DNA of 64,000 bases, from contig OX459104.1 of NCBI GenBank assembly GCA_949775045.1, forward strand, positions 9,409,655 to 9,473,654, written 5' to 3'. A program made the position numbers and the translations under genes. The notes beneath the pieces were generated by a model that searched no databases, had not been told where the DNA came from, and saw nothing but the letters and a program-made list of their open reading frames with translations. The stretch's first letter is position 1. Every line of letters starts with the position of its first letter. Positions 1 to 13,700 of the stretch are shown in pieces. Origin of the DNA: Metridium senile. Taxonomy: Eukaryota > Cnidaria > Anthozoa > Actiniaria > Metridiidae.

Positions 1-9
1 ATTTATGAT

Positions 10-320
10 ACATACACCTAATTCAAAAAAGGTTGACGGGGCGAACGGCGATTTACGATTGGTGATTGGCGATTGAACGACCGAAAGGGGCTGCAGGTAA
101 TACGAATTTCTTCTTATTTTACTCCAAATTACCCAAACACGGTACAGCGATGACCTTAGATGGGTGTCTCGAAGGTTTCGTTGAGCGGTGGAGGCATTGT
201 TTTGGTGATTTAGAAACGAATAAGAAGGAATTCGTATTGTCCATAGTTTCTTTCGGTCGTGCAATCGCCAATCACCAATCGCCAATCGCCCCGTCAACCT
301 CTTTTGAATTAGGTGTATAC
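10..320. mobile_element. MITE-like element with ~80-bp terminal inverted repeats
   Basis: The left end (10-90) and the reverse complement of the right end (238-320) match almost base for base, starting at an ACACCTAATTC block and running through a GTTGACGGGGCGA block to ACGACCGAAAG. The roughly 150-bp centre shows no convincing gene. The open frame crossing it is a by-product of the palindrome. A related scrap (GAACGGCGATTGCACGA) lies near 762. Superfamily not determined. Confidence 0.75.
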
Positions 321-3300
321 TTTATTATATAATTTATTTTTCCTGCATATACCAATATTTTAAACAGAACTTTTATCTGAAAAAGTTACTGAAAATGCAA
401 AGGTTACAATCTTTGCGACGCTTAAATTTTTCGAAAATATTTTTTAAGACCCATGCATGGCCCATTTTTGAGTGTTATAATCCATTCGCAGTAAGTCGTA
501 TTATAAGAAAACAAATAAAACAAAACGCTAAACAATTCAGTAAGAGCGTAAATACCCACTCACACTGTAAAATATATCAAAATGTCTGATTGGTAATAAT
601 AATAAGTCCACGAAATTCAGTCTTTCGCGCGGTGCATGCTGCTAAGTGACCATGAATCTTTTTGAAAAAAAGAAGCCAAACTTACACCAACCGACATGCT
701 ATATTCTAATATTGGCAATCAAGTAAAACAGCATAATACGATTAAATAGAAATTTAGAACATCGAACGGCGATTGCACGATCGTAACCAGTCCTGATGGT
801 TATCAAATTTGATTTCCACAACATTGCAGCTAAAAGGATTATGACGTCATCATTCCGGTGTTGAACAAATTCCGCAGTAAGATTGTATTTATTGAGTTTT
901 TATTGTCTTTCCAAAATGTTTTTGCGAGATTATTTTATACTACGTGGAAGACAATTATCTTAAGTACAGTCTCAGCATGTTTCCGGAGTGTTAGAGCGAA
1001 ATGATGGTGAACGGTGAGTAAATTTCTTAACTACACTGGTACTTCAAAGCTTCAATGCAAACCCCGGTTCCCCAAATACTTGTTTTGTTTTCTTGTCGAA
1101 TGATTTTTTTGGTTCCACGAAAAAAATATAGGGGTATTTAGGAGATATTGTTCTATCATTGTGTGAAATCTCAACATGGGCCGGTCTATAGAACGCTGGG
1201 CCGCTTTGATTTTGTGTATGAGTGTGTCTATTCCAGCTCATCACCCCATACTAGGCATACTGTTTACATTCAAGAAACGTTGCTCGATTGCTCGATAAAT
1301 AGGCTGTACTTTTGTAAATCGGTTATAAGACGAAGGTCATTTCATGTTGGCTAAAAGATGGTATTTGGTATTGCATTTTATTTTAAATAGTCAAGAATTG
1401 TTGATAATTTAGACGGGCTTCAAGCCGTACAAACTTATGATCCAAATTCTTATTATTACTTTTACTTTATTTCTTCTGTATTGCATTGATCGCCAGTGTT
1501 TCTGCTTCTCTTTCAGAAAGCTGGCAGTTTGCATGTGTCTAAGACCTTTGTAGAGTCGGACGCGAATATGTTTTAAATTGAATACAAAATGATAATCTTA
1601 CGAAGGTCAATACTATAAAATTATGTTGACCTTCAGCAATACTCGCAGTCAAATGTTTTCATATTTTCCTGGTGTTTCCAATGGCTTAAGCTATTCTCTT
1701 ATACGAAGAAAAATGTTATTAATATATGATCCAAATAGAAATATAAAAGTGTTTATGATCTTTATGCAAAACAGAAGAGTTATGTTTGAGTTTAGACAAA
1801 AGTTCTTTAAGATGACCGATAGGTATTAATGGAAATTTGAAAGATTTGATGTAAGAATACTTCAATTATGAAATAAATAGCATCTTGTCATGAAGAATAT
1901 AATAATACTTCTGCCTTCGTAACCAAAGTACAATCTCGATTCTTTGTTGTTGTTCACTTAGATGTGACGTCACCTACTCCCTTATATTTACTATACGGGG
2001 ACGTTCCGACAAATAGGGGATGGTTTTTTGCCTTGGCGTCTTGAAGAGGGTATACCATTTAGCCTAATGAGACCAAAAGCAACTTTTTCTGAGCTTTTGT
2101 TTTTGATCAAGTGAAATGGATGCTTGATTAATTTAATATATTTGTTGTGTAAATGTTTAAAAGCGTTTTATTCAAAATACCTCCATATAAATCTTTTATT
2201 TTCAGCAACAACGAAGACCTTGATCTGAAGTTTGTAAAACAATCAATGCGGTTTTATAGAAAACTTTATTTCGCCTAAAATTGTCGTATTTGTCAAAACT
2301 ACTTTTCTATCATAAAAAAATTATTGCTAGTTCCGATTGCAATATTTGAAACATCAGAACAAACTTCAGTCTATGCCTGAACTCGCTATGGAAATTAATT
2401 TGAAATTACTTTTCTACGCGCGACGTACTTTGCGATCAAACAGCGACGGTGGCCCTTCAAAAATACTCAGTCGAGCCACCTTAAATTGCATTACGCTCGA
2501 GCGTAAAGATGTCGTAAAGTTGATATTTACACTTTCGTAAAGGAGCGTAAAGTTTCTTAAAGATGGGCTTTACGTTACCTTTACATTAGCTTTACGTCGG
2601 CGTAAATTCAAAATTTCGTGTCGTGCAAGTGATAATTCTTCATTGTGGTGCAAAAACGGCTGAGTAGATACAACACAATATATTGCGTTAATCATGTATT
2701 CGCTGCGCCTGTGGTTCCACTTGAAATTTGATCATTTGTGACGTAATTTTGATTGTCCATTACAGTACAGAGCCATAGAAAACTGACTTCGATTTGTTAA
2801 TTTTTCATTGTTACAACGCATTAAAATTGGCAAAATGTTCTCTTATACCTGCCCTTGCTAGAAGTAGCTGTGATTCACTTGTTAAAGCTGATTATCGAAC
2901 ATTCAGTTGCTTCAGATGTCCTTGAATAGGCCTTTGGCACTTATCCACACGAACACAAAGTAAATCATCTTTTCTTTCTATAGCTGCAAACAGCCATTGG
3001 CGGCAATAAAATTTCTTATAAATCTTGATGTGATTCTTATGGCAAATTATCTTTTAAAGCGAAGACTACAAACAACACGGTTGTAACTTGTTTACAACTG
3101 ATGACTAATGTTCTGCAACCAGACAAAGTTTGTTTATTTTGGACCAAAAGTGAAAACAGACCAGGTTTTGCCAGTTCATTATGTTATCATCACCCATACG
3201 AAATGGCCCGGTATAAAATATTAAAAGAAAATGTTAAAAAAGCTTTTTAATATCTGGCACTTTAATCTCAAATCAGATAGACATCAGGTATAATAGGTTT

Positions 3301-4386
3301 AGTTATAATCTAATAACTTGATTGACTACAATAAAGTTCGTCGCATGGGATTCCTGTGTGTAACGCCATCTTGTAGTCTGAGTCAATTGACTTCGTTCAC
3401 ACAATGCTCTTCCGAAACAGTTCCAAATCTCGGTCGCTTACCTAAAAAAAGATTTAATGGATTATATCCTGCATTTAGGGTAAGTTATAATACAAGTGAC
3501 AGTTTGTTATCATATTCATGCTCAAATGTCGAAGGCGTTGCACAAAGCGACCGACTGCGAAAAGTTATTTATCGACTGTCAAGTAATTTATCCTAAAAGT
3601 TTGATAAATTTAGTTGAATTTCTCACTTAACACAATCAGAGTTTGATGAAAGTCATAAGTCATTATTATGCAAGATATTTTTACGACCTGATAATTTTTT
3701 CCCTTCGCCGACCATAAAGATTGCGTGACAAAACAATACCGCAACTCGTCAAATTTTGGCATTATGAGCCTATGAATTATCGACTCTATGAAGACTGTTT
3801 TTGAGTGGCCCCAAACTTTTATTTATTATGTATCGAAAGAAGGGATGTTTGTCTTTATTTTACAAGTATTTAGGATCACCATACCAGCGGAGATATTTTA
3901 GCGTAAAGTTAGACAATTTTTACTGTCGCTAAATTTGCAAAAAAATTGTGAATAAAGAAAAATCTGTAAAATATTCCGAATTTTCTGAAATCAATCCAAA
4001 ATACAGGGAAATGTAGTTAACTACCTAAACTTTACATTTATTATGATAAAAATAGCATTTTATTTAGAATTTGTGGACAAATTTATATATTTATAGAGGT
4101 AGTGGTTTGAGCTCAAAAATTACTCAAAAACCCCGAAAATTAAAATTGTCCCCGTTCTCGTAAAATAAAGACCCAATGAGTCAAGTATTTAGTTTTGAAG
4201 TAATAGCACCCTAAATGCTGTAATCTGGGTAAGTTTGAAGGGTTTTTATTTTTGAGCTCTTCCTACGATGTTCCGTTTTTAGGGACGAGCTCTCTTAATG
4301 TATTGAGCACTCTACCGTCAGAATAGATACATCCAGATATATATAATAGATATAAAGCTCGCGCTTTTTTTTTTTATAAATTTCAG
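321..4386. other. Upstream region / possible 5' intron of the mucin-like gene
   Basis: No exon here can be supported well. The only weak 5' exon candidate is ATGATGGTGAACG at about 1001-1013, followed by a GTGAGT donor in phase 1, which would fit the phase-1 acceptor at 4387 but gives only M-M-V-N and no signal peptide. The true first exon may lie upstream of the window. Between 2470 and 2610 there is a run of degenerate GTAAAG-type repeats. The rest is AT-rich and featureless apart from a dispersed repeat at about 2695-2805. Confidence 0.4.
2695..2805 (+). repeat. Dispersed repeat, copy 1
   Basis: About 110 bp here reappears inverted at about 27140-27250, sharing a GTGGTTCCACTTGA block, a GATCATTTGTGACGTAATTT block and an AAAACTGACTTCGATTT block. 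This is an unclassified interspersed repeat. No coding potential is seen. Confidence 0.65.
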
Positions 4387-4746
4387 TGCCTATTAAAAAC
4401 ACATGGAATATTACTGCTTCTAGCAAAAGCTCAACGTCCGTCGCTGTTCAGTGGGACAGATATCCTGGCAAAGAAAGTGTCAAATACTATATCGCTATTT
4501 GTATTGCTCAGAACAACCATGGCAACATTTCTGCAGCGCGAACTAATAAACATAACTTTAACGTAGTTGTTGCAAACTTGCTTAAAAACACGGAGTATAA
4601 AGTTATAGCGCTGGCGTTTATGAACCAATATTTACATAACACAAACTTGAGTAATACAAACTTGAATAATACAAACTGGAATAATACAAACTGGAATGTA
4701 ACAATCTGGAAAAGTCAGGCTGTGGTTACAAGAACAATGGAAGATG
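4387..4746 (+). CDS. Exon 1 (first visible): FN3 domain with Asn/Thr repeat
   Basis: The acceptor is a T-rich tract ending TTTCAG, and the donor is GTAAGA after a phase-1 G. The translation has the FN3 pattern: a Trp in VAVQW, a Tyr in VKYYIAI, and the [12 protein letters not shown] strand. Near the end, a 15-bp unit repeated about four times (4635-4695) encodes NTN-type steps ([14 protein letters not shown]) rich in N-x-S/T sequons. It looks like local slippage lengthening a loop before the last strand. Both boundaries are phase 1, the usual state for shuffled FN3 exons. Confidence 0.88.
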
Positions 4747-7700
4747 GTAAGATTGACGTAATTGTATACTAGTATATTAGAATAAATACTCACATATATT
4801 CCGCGAAATTTCACGTAAATCGAATATACAATGTTCGTTAGTAATCGAGAGCAAATATTTTGTTTGTTTTTATTACTATTACTAATAATTAGTTAACATG
4901 ATAATATTTAATGAGGGAACTGACCTACTCACAAAGGTGATTTTCAGTAGGTCCCTACATGTAGTTACGATACTTGAGCGCTAAAATCGTCCCCTGTATA
5001 GCTTTTAGGAATATATACCTTTGGCTCGTAGTTTGTTTATTCTTCTCTAAGCGATTATAGCTTCGCATGGTAATAGTTGGTATTATCGTCTTTTTTTATT
5101 TTAGTTCCAAGTAAGTCTCCCAGTGATGTCAGGGCAACAAGTATCAGCCCAACCAGCTTTATTGTCACTTGGAAATCACTCGACGACACCGATGGTGTAA
5201 TTATTGGTTACAATGTCTATTATCAAGAGACTCGGGGAAACGGTTCCAATGTAACTTTTGTCAAAGCTAATACAACGAAAAAAGACCTAAATAACCTGAA
5301 GCACATCACAGAGTACAGAATTACGGTAGCAGCTCTAACAAGAGTTGGAGAGGGACCAAGAAGTCGCAGTGTATATGTCAAAACCGGCAAGTATAATATT
5401 CATAATAACTGTTTAAATAAAATGTAATCAATTCCACTACTAAAACGACTTTTCAGGTGGGGACTCGAATCGATTTTACTTATAGCAAGCCCTCGATTTA
5501 CAAACGTTAACAATCATTACAAAAAGATAACAGTAAAACCATCAGGTGTAATATAATAATAGTATGTCAGTAATTCAAGGGTCTTTGGGTATATTCAATT
5601 TTAGCCTGCGTAATCAGGCTCTCAACGGGAAAAGAGGGGAATGGAAGGTGACTTGGGGAGTGAAGGGGGAAAGGTGTGCCTGTAATCCCTAGGTTTCTTC
5701 GGTATTCGCGCACTCCAGCGTGCGCGTTTTTCTATTATTCTATTATCAAGATGACCATAGTTAAAGGGATCCTCTACTAAAAATGAACTTGAACTTATAT
5801 GATGATAAAAAATTATGCTGATTTCAAATATATATCATATTATATATATAAATAATATATATATAAAATATATATAAAACTTTCATCAGACAATTTTTTG
5901 CTCTAAAAAAACGCTTTAAAATGCGAAAAAAAATATTGTTGGGATCCCTGTTTCAGCTTCTGATGACGTCATGTTGCTCCCAACGATGGGAAATATATAT
6001 GAATATAACTATAAATATCGTGCCAAAATGGCTCTGCCTAATCCTATTGTGTAGAATTCCCCAAAGAATGAATATAGGTTCTTCAAAAAAATACCTTTCG
6101 AAGTATTCCGAATTATGATGCTATTTTACCTACTTTTTTTTAGATAAAATGATTAAATGACCAATGAAAATTAATTAATCCAAACTTTTGTCTTTCAATC
6201 GGTTTGAATTTTTTCTGTCCGAAAGTCTGGAGACTTTGCAAAGTTGAGCTAAGAACAAAAGTTTTGATTTCACTTTCTAACTTTACAGCGAAAGGAAAGC
6301 TTTCTTTTTGGATAGTTGAGAGCAACATTACGTCATCAGAATGTGCCACAGGGATCCCAAACATTTCCCCCTCATATTGTAAACCTTTTTTTTCCGCGCG
6401 AAAAATCGTCTGATGACAATTTATTATATATATTTGAAATCAGCATAATTTTTATCACCATATATGTTCAAGTTCATTTTTAGTGGAGGATCCCTTTAAT
6501 AGTTAATATTTCATTTCAATATTTCTGCCTACCCTTATACAGTTGGCTTTTTGACAAAACTTTCAAAATCAATGGCGGCTATTCTGCTTCATTTGATAAT
6601 GGGAACGAAGTATCTGAGATTCCATTTTGGTCGCACGACTATAGCTACGATTGTTCATCATCTTGTTATATAATTCCATAATGTCATGCCTAAAAGTCAC
6701 TCAAAGTACACAACCAGCAGGGGTCAGATGGAATGCCTTTTAAAAGTTTCAGAATGATGATAGACTTATGAACTTATTTTGCAAACGTTTTCTTTACACA
6801 ATATGGTGTATGAACTTGCATGGTCTCCCACACACTAAAAATTCATTTAATATAGCCAAGCAATGGTTTTGTTGAGCTCTAACAGTACTGCATGGGCTAA
6901 TACAATGCCTTGATATATTTATTTAAAGCTCCAGGTTGCCAACAAACTTTAAAAGGGCCTTCTGGGAGGTTCACATCACCAAACTACCCAGGTAGCTACC
7001 CAAGTAATGCAAACTGCACGTGGACTATTGCTAAATACATAGTATTTGACAAACTGTTCGTCATGTTCTCGACGATTGATATCGAGGAAAGCGTGATGGG
7101 ACGTTGTAGGTAGGTATCATAAACACTTTTATATCATATCAGTTTATTATATTAATCTATTAATAGACCAAATCGGCTAAAGCGTTGCAGGGTACGTTTC
7201 AACTTCTGGGAATAAACTATTGTGTAATGGAATGAAATACAATGTAAAGGAATGTAATATTTAACAATTAGACCCGAAGCCAGAATGGGCTACGGGTCAA
7301 TAGCCCACGAGGCAGAGTCTTCGAGGGCGAGAGGTCTAATTGTTTTAGTATCCAACAACTTATAGGTCAAAATTTGCCATATTTTGAAAGAAAAATAACA
7401 TTTCAATCGTTTTATTTTGACAAAATGACAGAAAATACCGAGCGCGCGCTTAATGACTTGTGACGGCAAAATGTATTCAAAACACATAGATATTCTCCAC
7501 TGTTTTTGACATTTTCTCCCTCAATATTTTAATTTTAACGGCTGAAAATAGCATGCTTTTAGTGTTAAGACTACTATACATTTTAGCAAGACGGAGGAAT
7601 TAAGAAAAGTTCCAAGCTGAAAGTTTAAAAATCTTAGTTTCTCAATCGATCAAACTGAAGAATCGTGTGATATGTCAAAATTCAAAATTCATTCAGAAAA

Positions 7701-10700
7701 CATCAAAATTATGTGCTTTTTGTCATTTTCTTGCTCGTATTTGTAATTTACGATTCAATGAAAAGCATTATATTTAGTACTAAGCCGTTTTTGAAGAAAT
7801 AAAAGAATCAAGAAACTTTTTCAATAGTTTACAAAACCTGCGCTTTCCCCAACCATGGGCTATCACCCAATAGCCCATGGTTGAGTAGCCAATAGCCTGC
7901 GTGCAGCCCGTTTGTTTACCCGTAATAACGGTCTGCGAATTATTGCAAGATTCCGTGTTCTGGACCCCCAGCCGAGTTGCACGATTATATATAACAAGCT
8001 CTGATTGGCTGCTACGCCAGCTCATTCTTACATGCTCTCTGATTGGCTCGAAAGCTCGTACTCGCATGCGCAGTAGAGACTAGTGTCATGAGCAAAACAA
8101 GATGGCCGCTCAAAGGCGGCGAAAACTTGTCTCTTCAAAAATGGCTCGGAAATGCCAAAAAACCGCAGTAAATGCACTAAAACTTACTTATGGAAGTAAA
8201 ACATTTATCGTCGACTTATCGCCGAAATATTGAATTCTACTACTCGATGTAGATGAACTTCGCTCGCGTCTCAAAGTGTTCGATGTCACGTCGAAAATTA
8301 GGAAACTTATTTAGTGTTCTGAGACCCCCAGCGAATAGCAAGAAAATATATAATAGATGCTATTATAATTTAAATACTTTTTGGATGATTTTTAGCTAGT
8401 TTTAAGCCATATTTATAATTTCTCCCCCACTAGTAATATATTTACAATATTAAAAATATTATTATAAATATGGCTTAAAACTAGCTAAAAATCATCCAAA
8501 AAGTATTTAAATACATCACAACAACTACAGACAAAGTTTAGTAACATTTTATTGAAAAAAAAAAAAAAAATGAAAAAAAATCCACTGAATACAAGTGATT
8601 TGCTTGGGCTGCCTGTGATGACACTAGTCTCTACTGCGCATGCGAGTACGAGCTTTCGAGCCAATCAGAGAGCATGTAAGAATGAGCTGGCGTAGCAGCC
8701 AATCAGAGCCTGTTATATATAATCGTGCAACTCGGCTGGGGGTCCAGAACACGGAATCTTGCAATAATTCGCAGACCGTTATTACGGGTAAACAAACGGG
8801 CTGCACGCAGGCTAAGTAGCCAAGAGAGCGCGCGATTTGTGATAGACCATAAGTTGTTGGATACTAAAATGGGATATACTTCATTCGATATAAAATCTAA
8901 ATTAACAGTTCTCTGGATCGGTTTGTCGTTTGTCGCTGGTCGTCGCTATGTTTGCTGATTGGCTGATTTGTTGTTAGTTGGTTGGTTGTAAGCAAAAGAT
9001 CTAGGAACACGTCAAACTTTTGTTCAGTTGTCATTTTGGCTGATGGGTCGGTTGGTCAGTTGGTCGATTTTAGATTGGATACGATTGTCAGTTTTTCGGT
9101 TGTTTGGTCGGCTGATTTGTTGGTCAGTGTGCTGCATTGCACAGAATCAAGTGACATGTGTGAACTTTTTATTATTATTATTTGGAATGATATATTTTAG
9201 TTCGTAGAATATTTGCTTGTGCTTGATACGGAATGTATAATTGATCTAGAAAATTAATCTTAAAATCCTTTTTTTTCTTTAAAAGCGATTTTGTAAAAGT
9301 ATTGGACAACAAAGGCAACATGCTATCTGAATCCTGTGGTCGTAAAAGTAATTTTGCTGTGGTAACGTCGAGATCTGCAGTTGTAATATTTCAATCTGAC
9401 AACGGCATAGAGAAAAGTGGCTTTAGTGCGTTATTCTTCACTACTGACATGAAATACAAAGGTTAAATGATAAAGAAAATCAACAAACAAATCAACCAAC
9501 CAACCAATCAATCAACCAATCAACCAACCAACCAATCAACCAATCAACCATTCAAACAATCAACCAATCAACGACCAATCAACAAATTGTAATCAACCAA
9601 TCAACCAATCAACCAATCAACCAATCAACCAATCAACCAATCAACCAATCAACCAATCAACCAATCAACCAATCAACCAATCAACCAATCAACCAATCAA
9701 CCAATCAACCAATCAACCAATCAACCAATCAACCAATCAACCATTCAACCAACCAACAAATCAACCAATTGTAATCAACCAATCAATCAATCAACCAATC
9801 AACCAATCAACCAATTGTAATCAACCAAGGCGGGCATTGAAAAACAACGCAGAAAATGCTGTATTGAGAGTCGGTGGGTACTGGAATGTACCCCCTACCC
9901 TTTTATCCAAAATGTTGTTGGTTGCAGGTATAACCCCCTCCTCAAATTTTATCCCTAGCTTGGACCATTGTTTTGACCTCTTCCTTTACTCGTATGTATT
10001 TACGTATATCCCTGCTTCTTTACTTATATTCTAACTTACCTACCTACTTACTTATATAAAATTATTCATCTATAAACACAGTGATGTCATTGAAAGTAAA
10101 TGGAACGACTTCTACAGAGGCATCAATAAACTGGAACAATCCATTGTCCTCTGCACAAAGTTATTTTACGATTTGTTACAAAAAGCACGAAAGCAGTGAT
10201 AACTGGAACTTCATTAGTACTAATAATGTGCACCTTAAAATCATTGGCCTTAGTCCATCTACGAAATATGAAGCAATGGTTACTGACAACAGTACCAACT
10301 CAGTTATCTATCAAAGTGATTATGTAACGTTTGTTACAAATAGCTGTAAGTTTAAATATGTTGTTATAGATAGAGCGCGGAATTACTATATATTCATGAA
10401 AAAAATCAAACTACGCGCTACTGTGTAATTATAGCGCATATTTAGTGACTATTAGTGTGACGTTTATATTGATGAGTAATAATGACTAAATAGTCACTAA
10501 ATAGAAACTGTTAATAACTTTTTTTTTTTAAACTAGTTTTAGTGTTTTTGCTCTATTAGCTTATGCATGTTTACACACACTTGTTGGCATGCTGTAAATA
10601 TAACCAATGTCACTATGGTCTTTGTCAGATCATCGACGGAAAAGTGTCATTTTATAAACATTGAGCTTGGCTGCAAGTCTATCTTTATCTGTTTGTGTAT

Positions 10701-13700
10701 TTGACTTTTTGTCTCTTTGGATTTTTGTGGGGTTGTGTGGTATTCTGGATATTTATCTGATAAATCTATTTTTTAGTGCCGACAACAAGTCCAACAGAAA
10801 GTCCTACAGGTAACTTTATGTAAGGGTTAGATGACGAACGCGAGTGTCCTATGGGATATAGAGTCTCGAGCATTAGATAGAAGGTGAGAGACTCTATGTC
10901 CCATAGGACACGAGCATTCATTATCTAACTGTCTTAGAATATGACCATACCCACGAAGAATGGCTTACTATATAGTACTTGTAATGCATTGTGAACTTCT
11001 ATATAGTAGATCACTGGCGAGGTGGCAAAACAATAAATAACAAAAGGCCTCGCCAGTGGAATACTATATTTAGATACTATGGGATATTAAAGGATTATTA
11101 ACCGAGCGTGAGGACTGTACGGGAAAATATCAGACCGAGGTCTTGACAGTACGGATCGAGCGCAGCGAGGTCCGTACAAAAAAGACCGAGGTCTGATATT
11201 TTTCCGGACAGACCGAACAAGCGAGGTTAATAAATCGTTGATTATATGGCTTTTTTTCTTAGCGATATACGAAATCACAAATATTTTATCGCCGAATCTC
11301 TCATTATTGAATGAATAAACACACAAACTAAACTGGCTAAAAACACTTTGCAGGTATATGAAAAGGCAAAAATTTTACAAACTATTTATTGCAATACTTT
11401 ACATAGTTGTTTTTGATTTTACGGTCTGAAAAACAATACGAAAATTGGACCGTTGTCATGGTAACGGTCTGATATGGGAAAATATCAGACCGGAAATCAG
11501 CCAATCAGAGCGCGCGTCATCTGATTGGCTGAGTGGATGTGATCATTTCCTAACTTAAGAAAACAAGCTGTTTCAATTGCTTATGCTTTTTTCATCACAG
11601 CATTGATTGTTAAAAAAATACATCATTTCATTGTCTTGGAAAGCAAGTTTAGAATAGCTAGATAGATTAGATTGTCAGATTTGTGTTGTATTGTTTTGCA
11701 AAATTAAAATATACTTAATTACTCATTCACTCATTAACTCATTAACTATTAACTTCTCACTTGTGGGCTTTGTAAAATAAGCAGTATGATTTCCATCAGA
11801 ACATCAGTGTTATATTCCTGGTTGGACAAATGTTAATGGATATATTTGCAATTACAGCTGCAAATGTATCCACGTCATATTTAATGTCAGTGAACGTTTA
11901 ACGTTTAACGTTTAAGAGTTTCTATGCTACATTTTTCAATGTCTTTTAATTAACGATGCGGTGTCCTTGGTTTGTCCTTTGGGTGTCTTTGGTTTGTCCA
12001 TGCAAAGGGAACAAAAAATCCTTTCGTTCATAAATTTGGCATCGATTCATCTATTTAATGACAGATTATTTTTGGTTCATTAGAGTATGTGAAGCTAATG
12101 TACGACTTTGGACAAAATCAAGGAGATCTAACTATTCCTAACACTTGGGTGTATGCGCATTACCGCTGTATGAAGCTTACTTTGAATGAAGATGGATTTC
12201 TATTCTTGACAAAGCGACATCATGAAATCTACGTGAGTTAATAAATATATACTCTCTATACTCGCTTATTGAGTTAAATGATTTTTTTATGTTTGCGCCG
12301 CTAAATATTGATGAAATCCATAAGAATCTAATAAACTTATATCAAGACAAAAATGTATATTGGTTTAATGTTTTTTATTGCCCTTTTTCAAAACGAGTAA
12401 TGGACTGGGTACTAGCTTTCCTAATTAATGTAATTAAAAAAATGAATGGTATGTTAGATTCCTGAGTACGGTTGTATTTGGTTGTTTTCTAACCAAGATA
12501 CAGTCTCATAAAATTCCTTAAAGTAGCACTTGGACGAAAACGCCCGGATTTTGAAAAGTCCCAATAAACGAATTTGTCTAGGTTAATATTACTCTAATGT
12601 GATTGCTTAAGAACTATGTATAAAAAAAATAACTTAAAATTCACCTATTGCGGAAAAATAAGGCTTTGAAAACACGCCACTCAAACTCACGGCCAAATGA
12701 AATCTGACCTGTGGTAATTGCGTGACGCGTGACTTATGACGTCAAGTACTCCACGACTGATCTTCAAATCCTGTGATTGTCTTGAAATAGAGAAAAAAAG
12801 TTCACGAAATCTTCTGACATTTCATAAACGTTCTTGATTATAATAATTCCGGCGCATATCCTTTGAAGCCACGAGAGTTGTTGTGAAACCATGGAGTAAA
12901 TGACGTCATTCGTCACTCGACCCCATTCCTCTTGGTGTAATATTACTGATTACAAAAATACAATAACAAATTTTATCGGTCTTCGCGTACGAATTTCTAC
13001 AAAAATACTTTAGCAAGGCATTTTTGGGTTAGTATTTAGTCTTAAACAAGCAAAAAAATTCGTTTATTGGGACTTTTCAAAATCCGGGCGTTTTCGTCCA
13101 AGTGCTCCTTTAAAATAGAAAGAAATGTATGGTTTGGAAGGACGCCTGTCCTTCAAATCCATATATATATATTCCTTTGTAAGTTTGGGCACGTTTGAAT
13201 GGCTATAACTCACTCAATACAGTATGCTGCCCAGTTTTGTGACAGTACCAGTATCGTGACACAAACAAATAAAACTTTTTTGCGACGGTTATTTAAAATA
13301 AAAAAAATAATAATAAAAAATACAGAGAAAACACTGAACATTTGACTTAAGTATGCATCTTTTGACGGGCTTTTACATGCAATTGTAGATAGATTAATGG
13401 AGGTTCCCTGGCTAAAATGTATGACTTTTAATGCGCAGTAAAAGGCTAGAAAAGAGGGACTTACATTGAATAGTCTCAAAGAACAAAGACAATATTTATA
13501 CTGAAAATAGCTAGAGACTGTAACTTCATTCTACGACCCTTGAATGTTCAGCAATTTGGATATTTGTAAAAATATTAGATGCATAATGTTTACTCCGTTT
13601 CAAGTTAGGGTGCCCAGTTTCGCGAAACGCAAATACCAGTGATTACGAAAATCCCGAATACACTGACAAGTAGTGGCTTTAAACGAAATCATGGCTGGAA

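Larger units (their letters stand above)
10810..12083 (+). other. Intron 6
   Basis: This 1274-bp GT-AG intron carries two hairpin-type repeats (10828-10930 and 11094-11236) and a further palindromic stretch at 11440-11540 containing CCAATCAGAGCGCGCG. The remainder is AT-rich. Confidence 0.7.

Noticed and set aside
1001..1013. ATGATGGTGAACG followed by GTGAGT as first exon of the mucin-like gene
   Set aside because: Phase fits, but it gives no signal peptide for a type I membrane protein. Kept only as a weak note in the upstream region.
1044..1354. Short reading frames on both strands, including a possible signal-peptide-like MGRSIERWAALILCM start at 1175
   Set aside because: No donor in the phase needed by the exon at 4387 except a poor GTATGA, and the frame soon stops. 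Not enough to call a first exon.
7780..8083. Frames repeated at 7901-8083 and 8624-8806
   Set aside because: Products of the inverted arms of the foldback element. Not genes.
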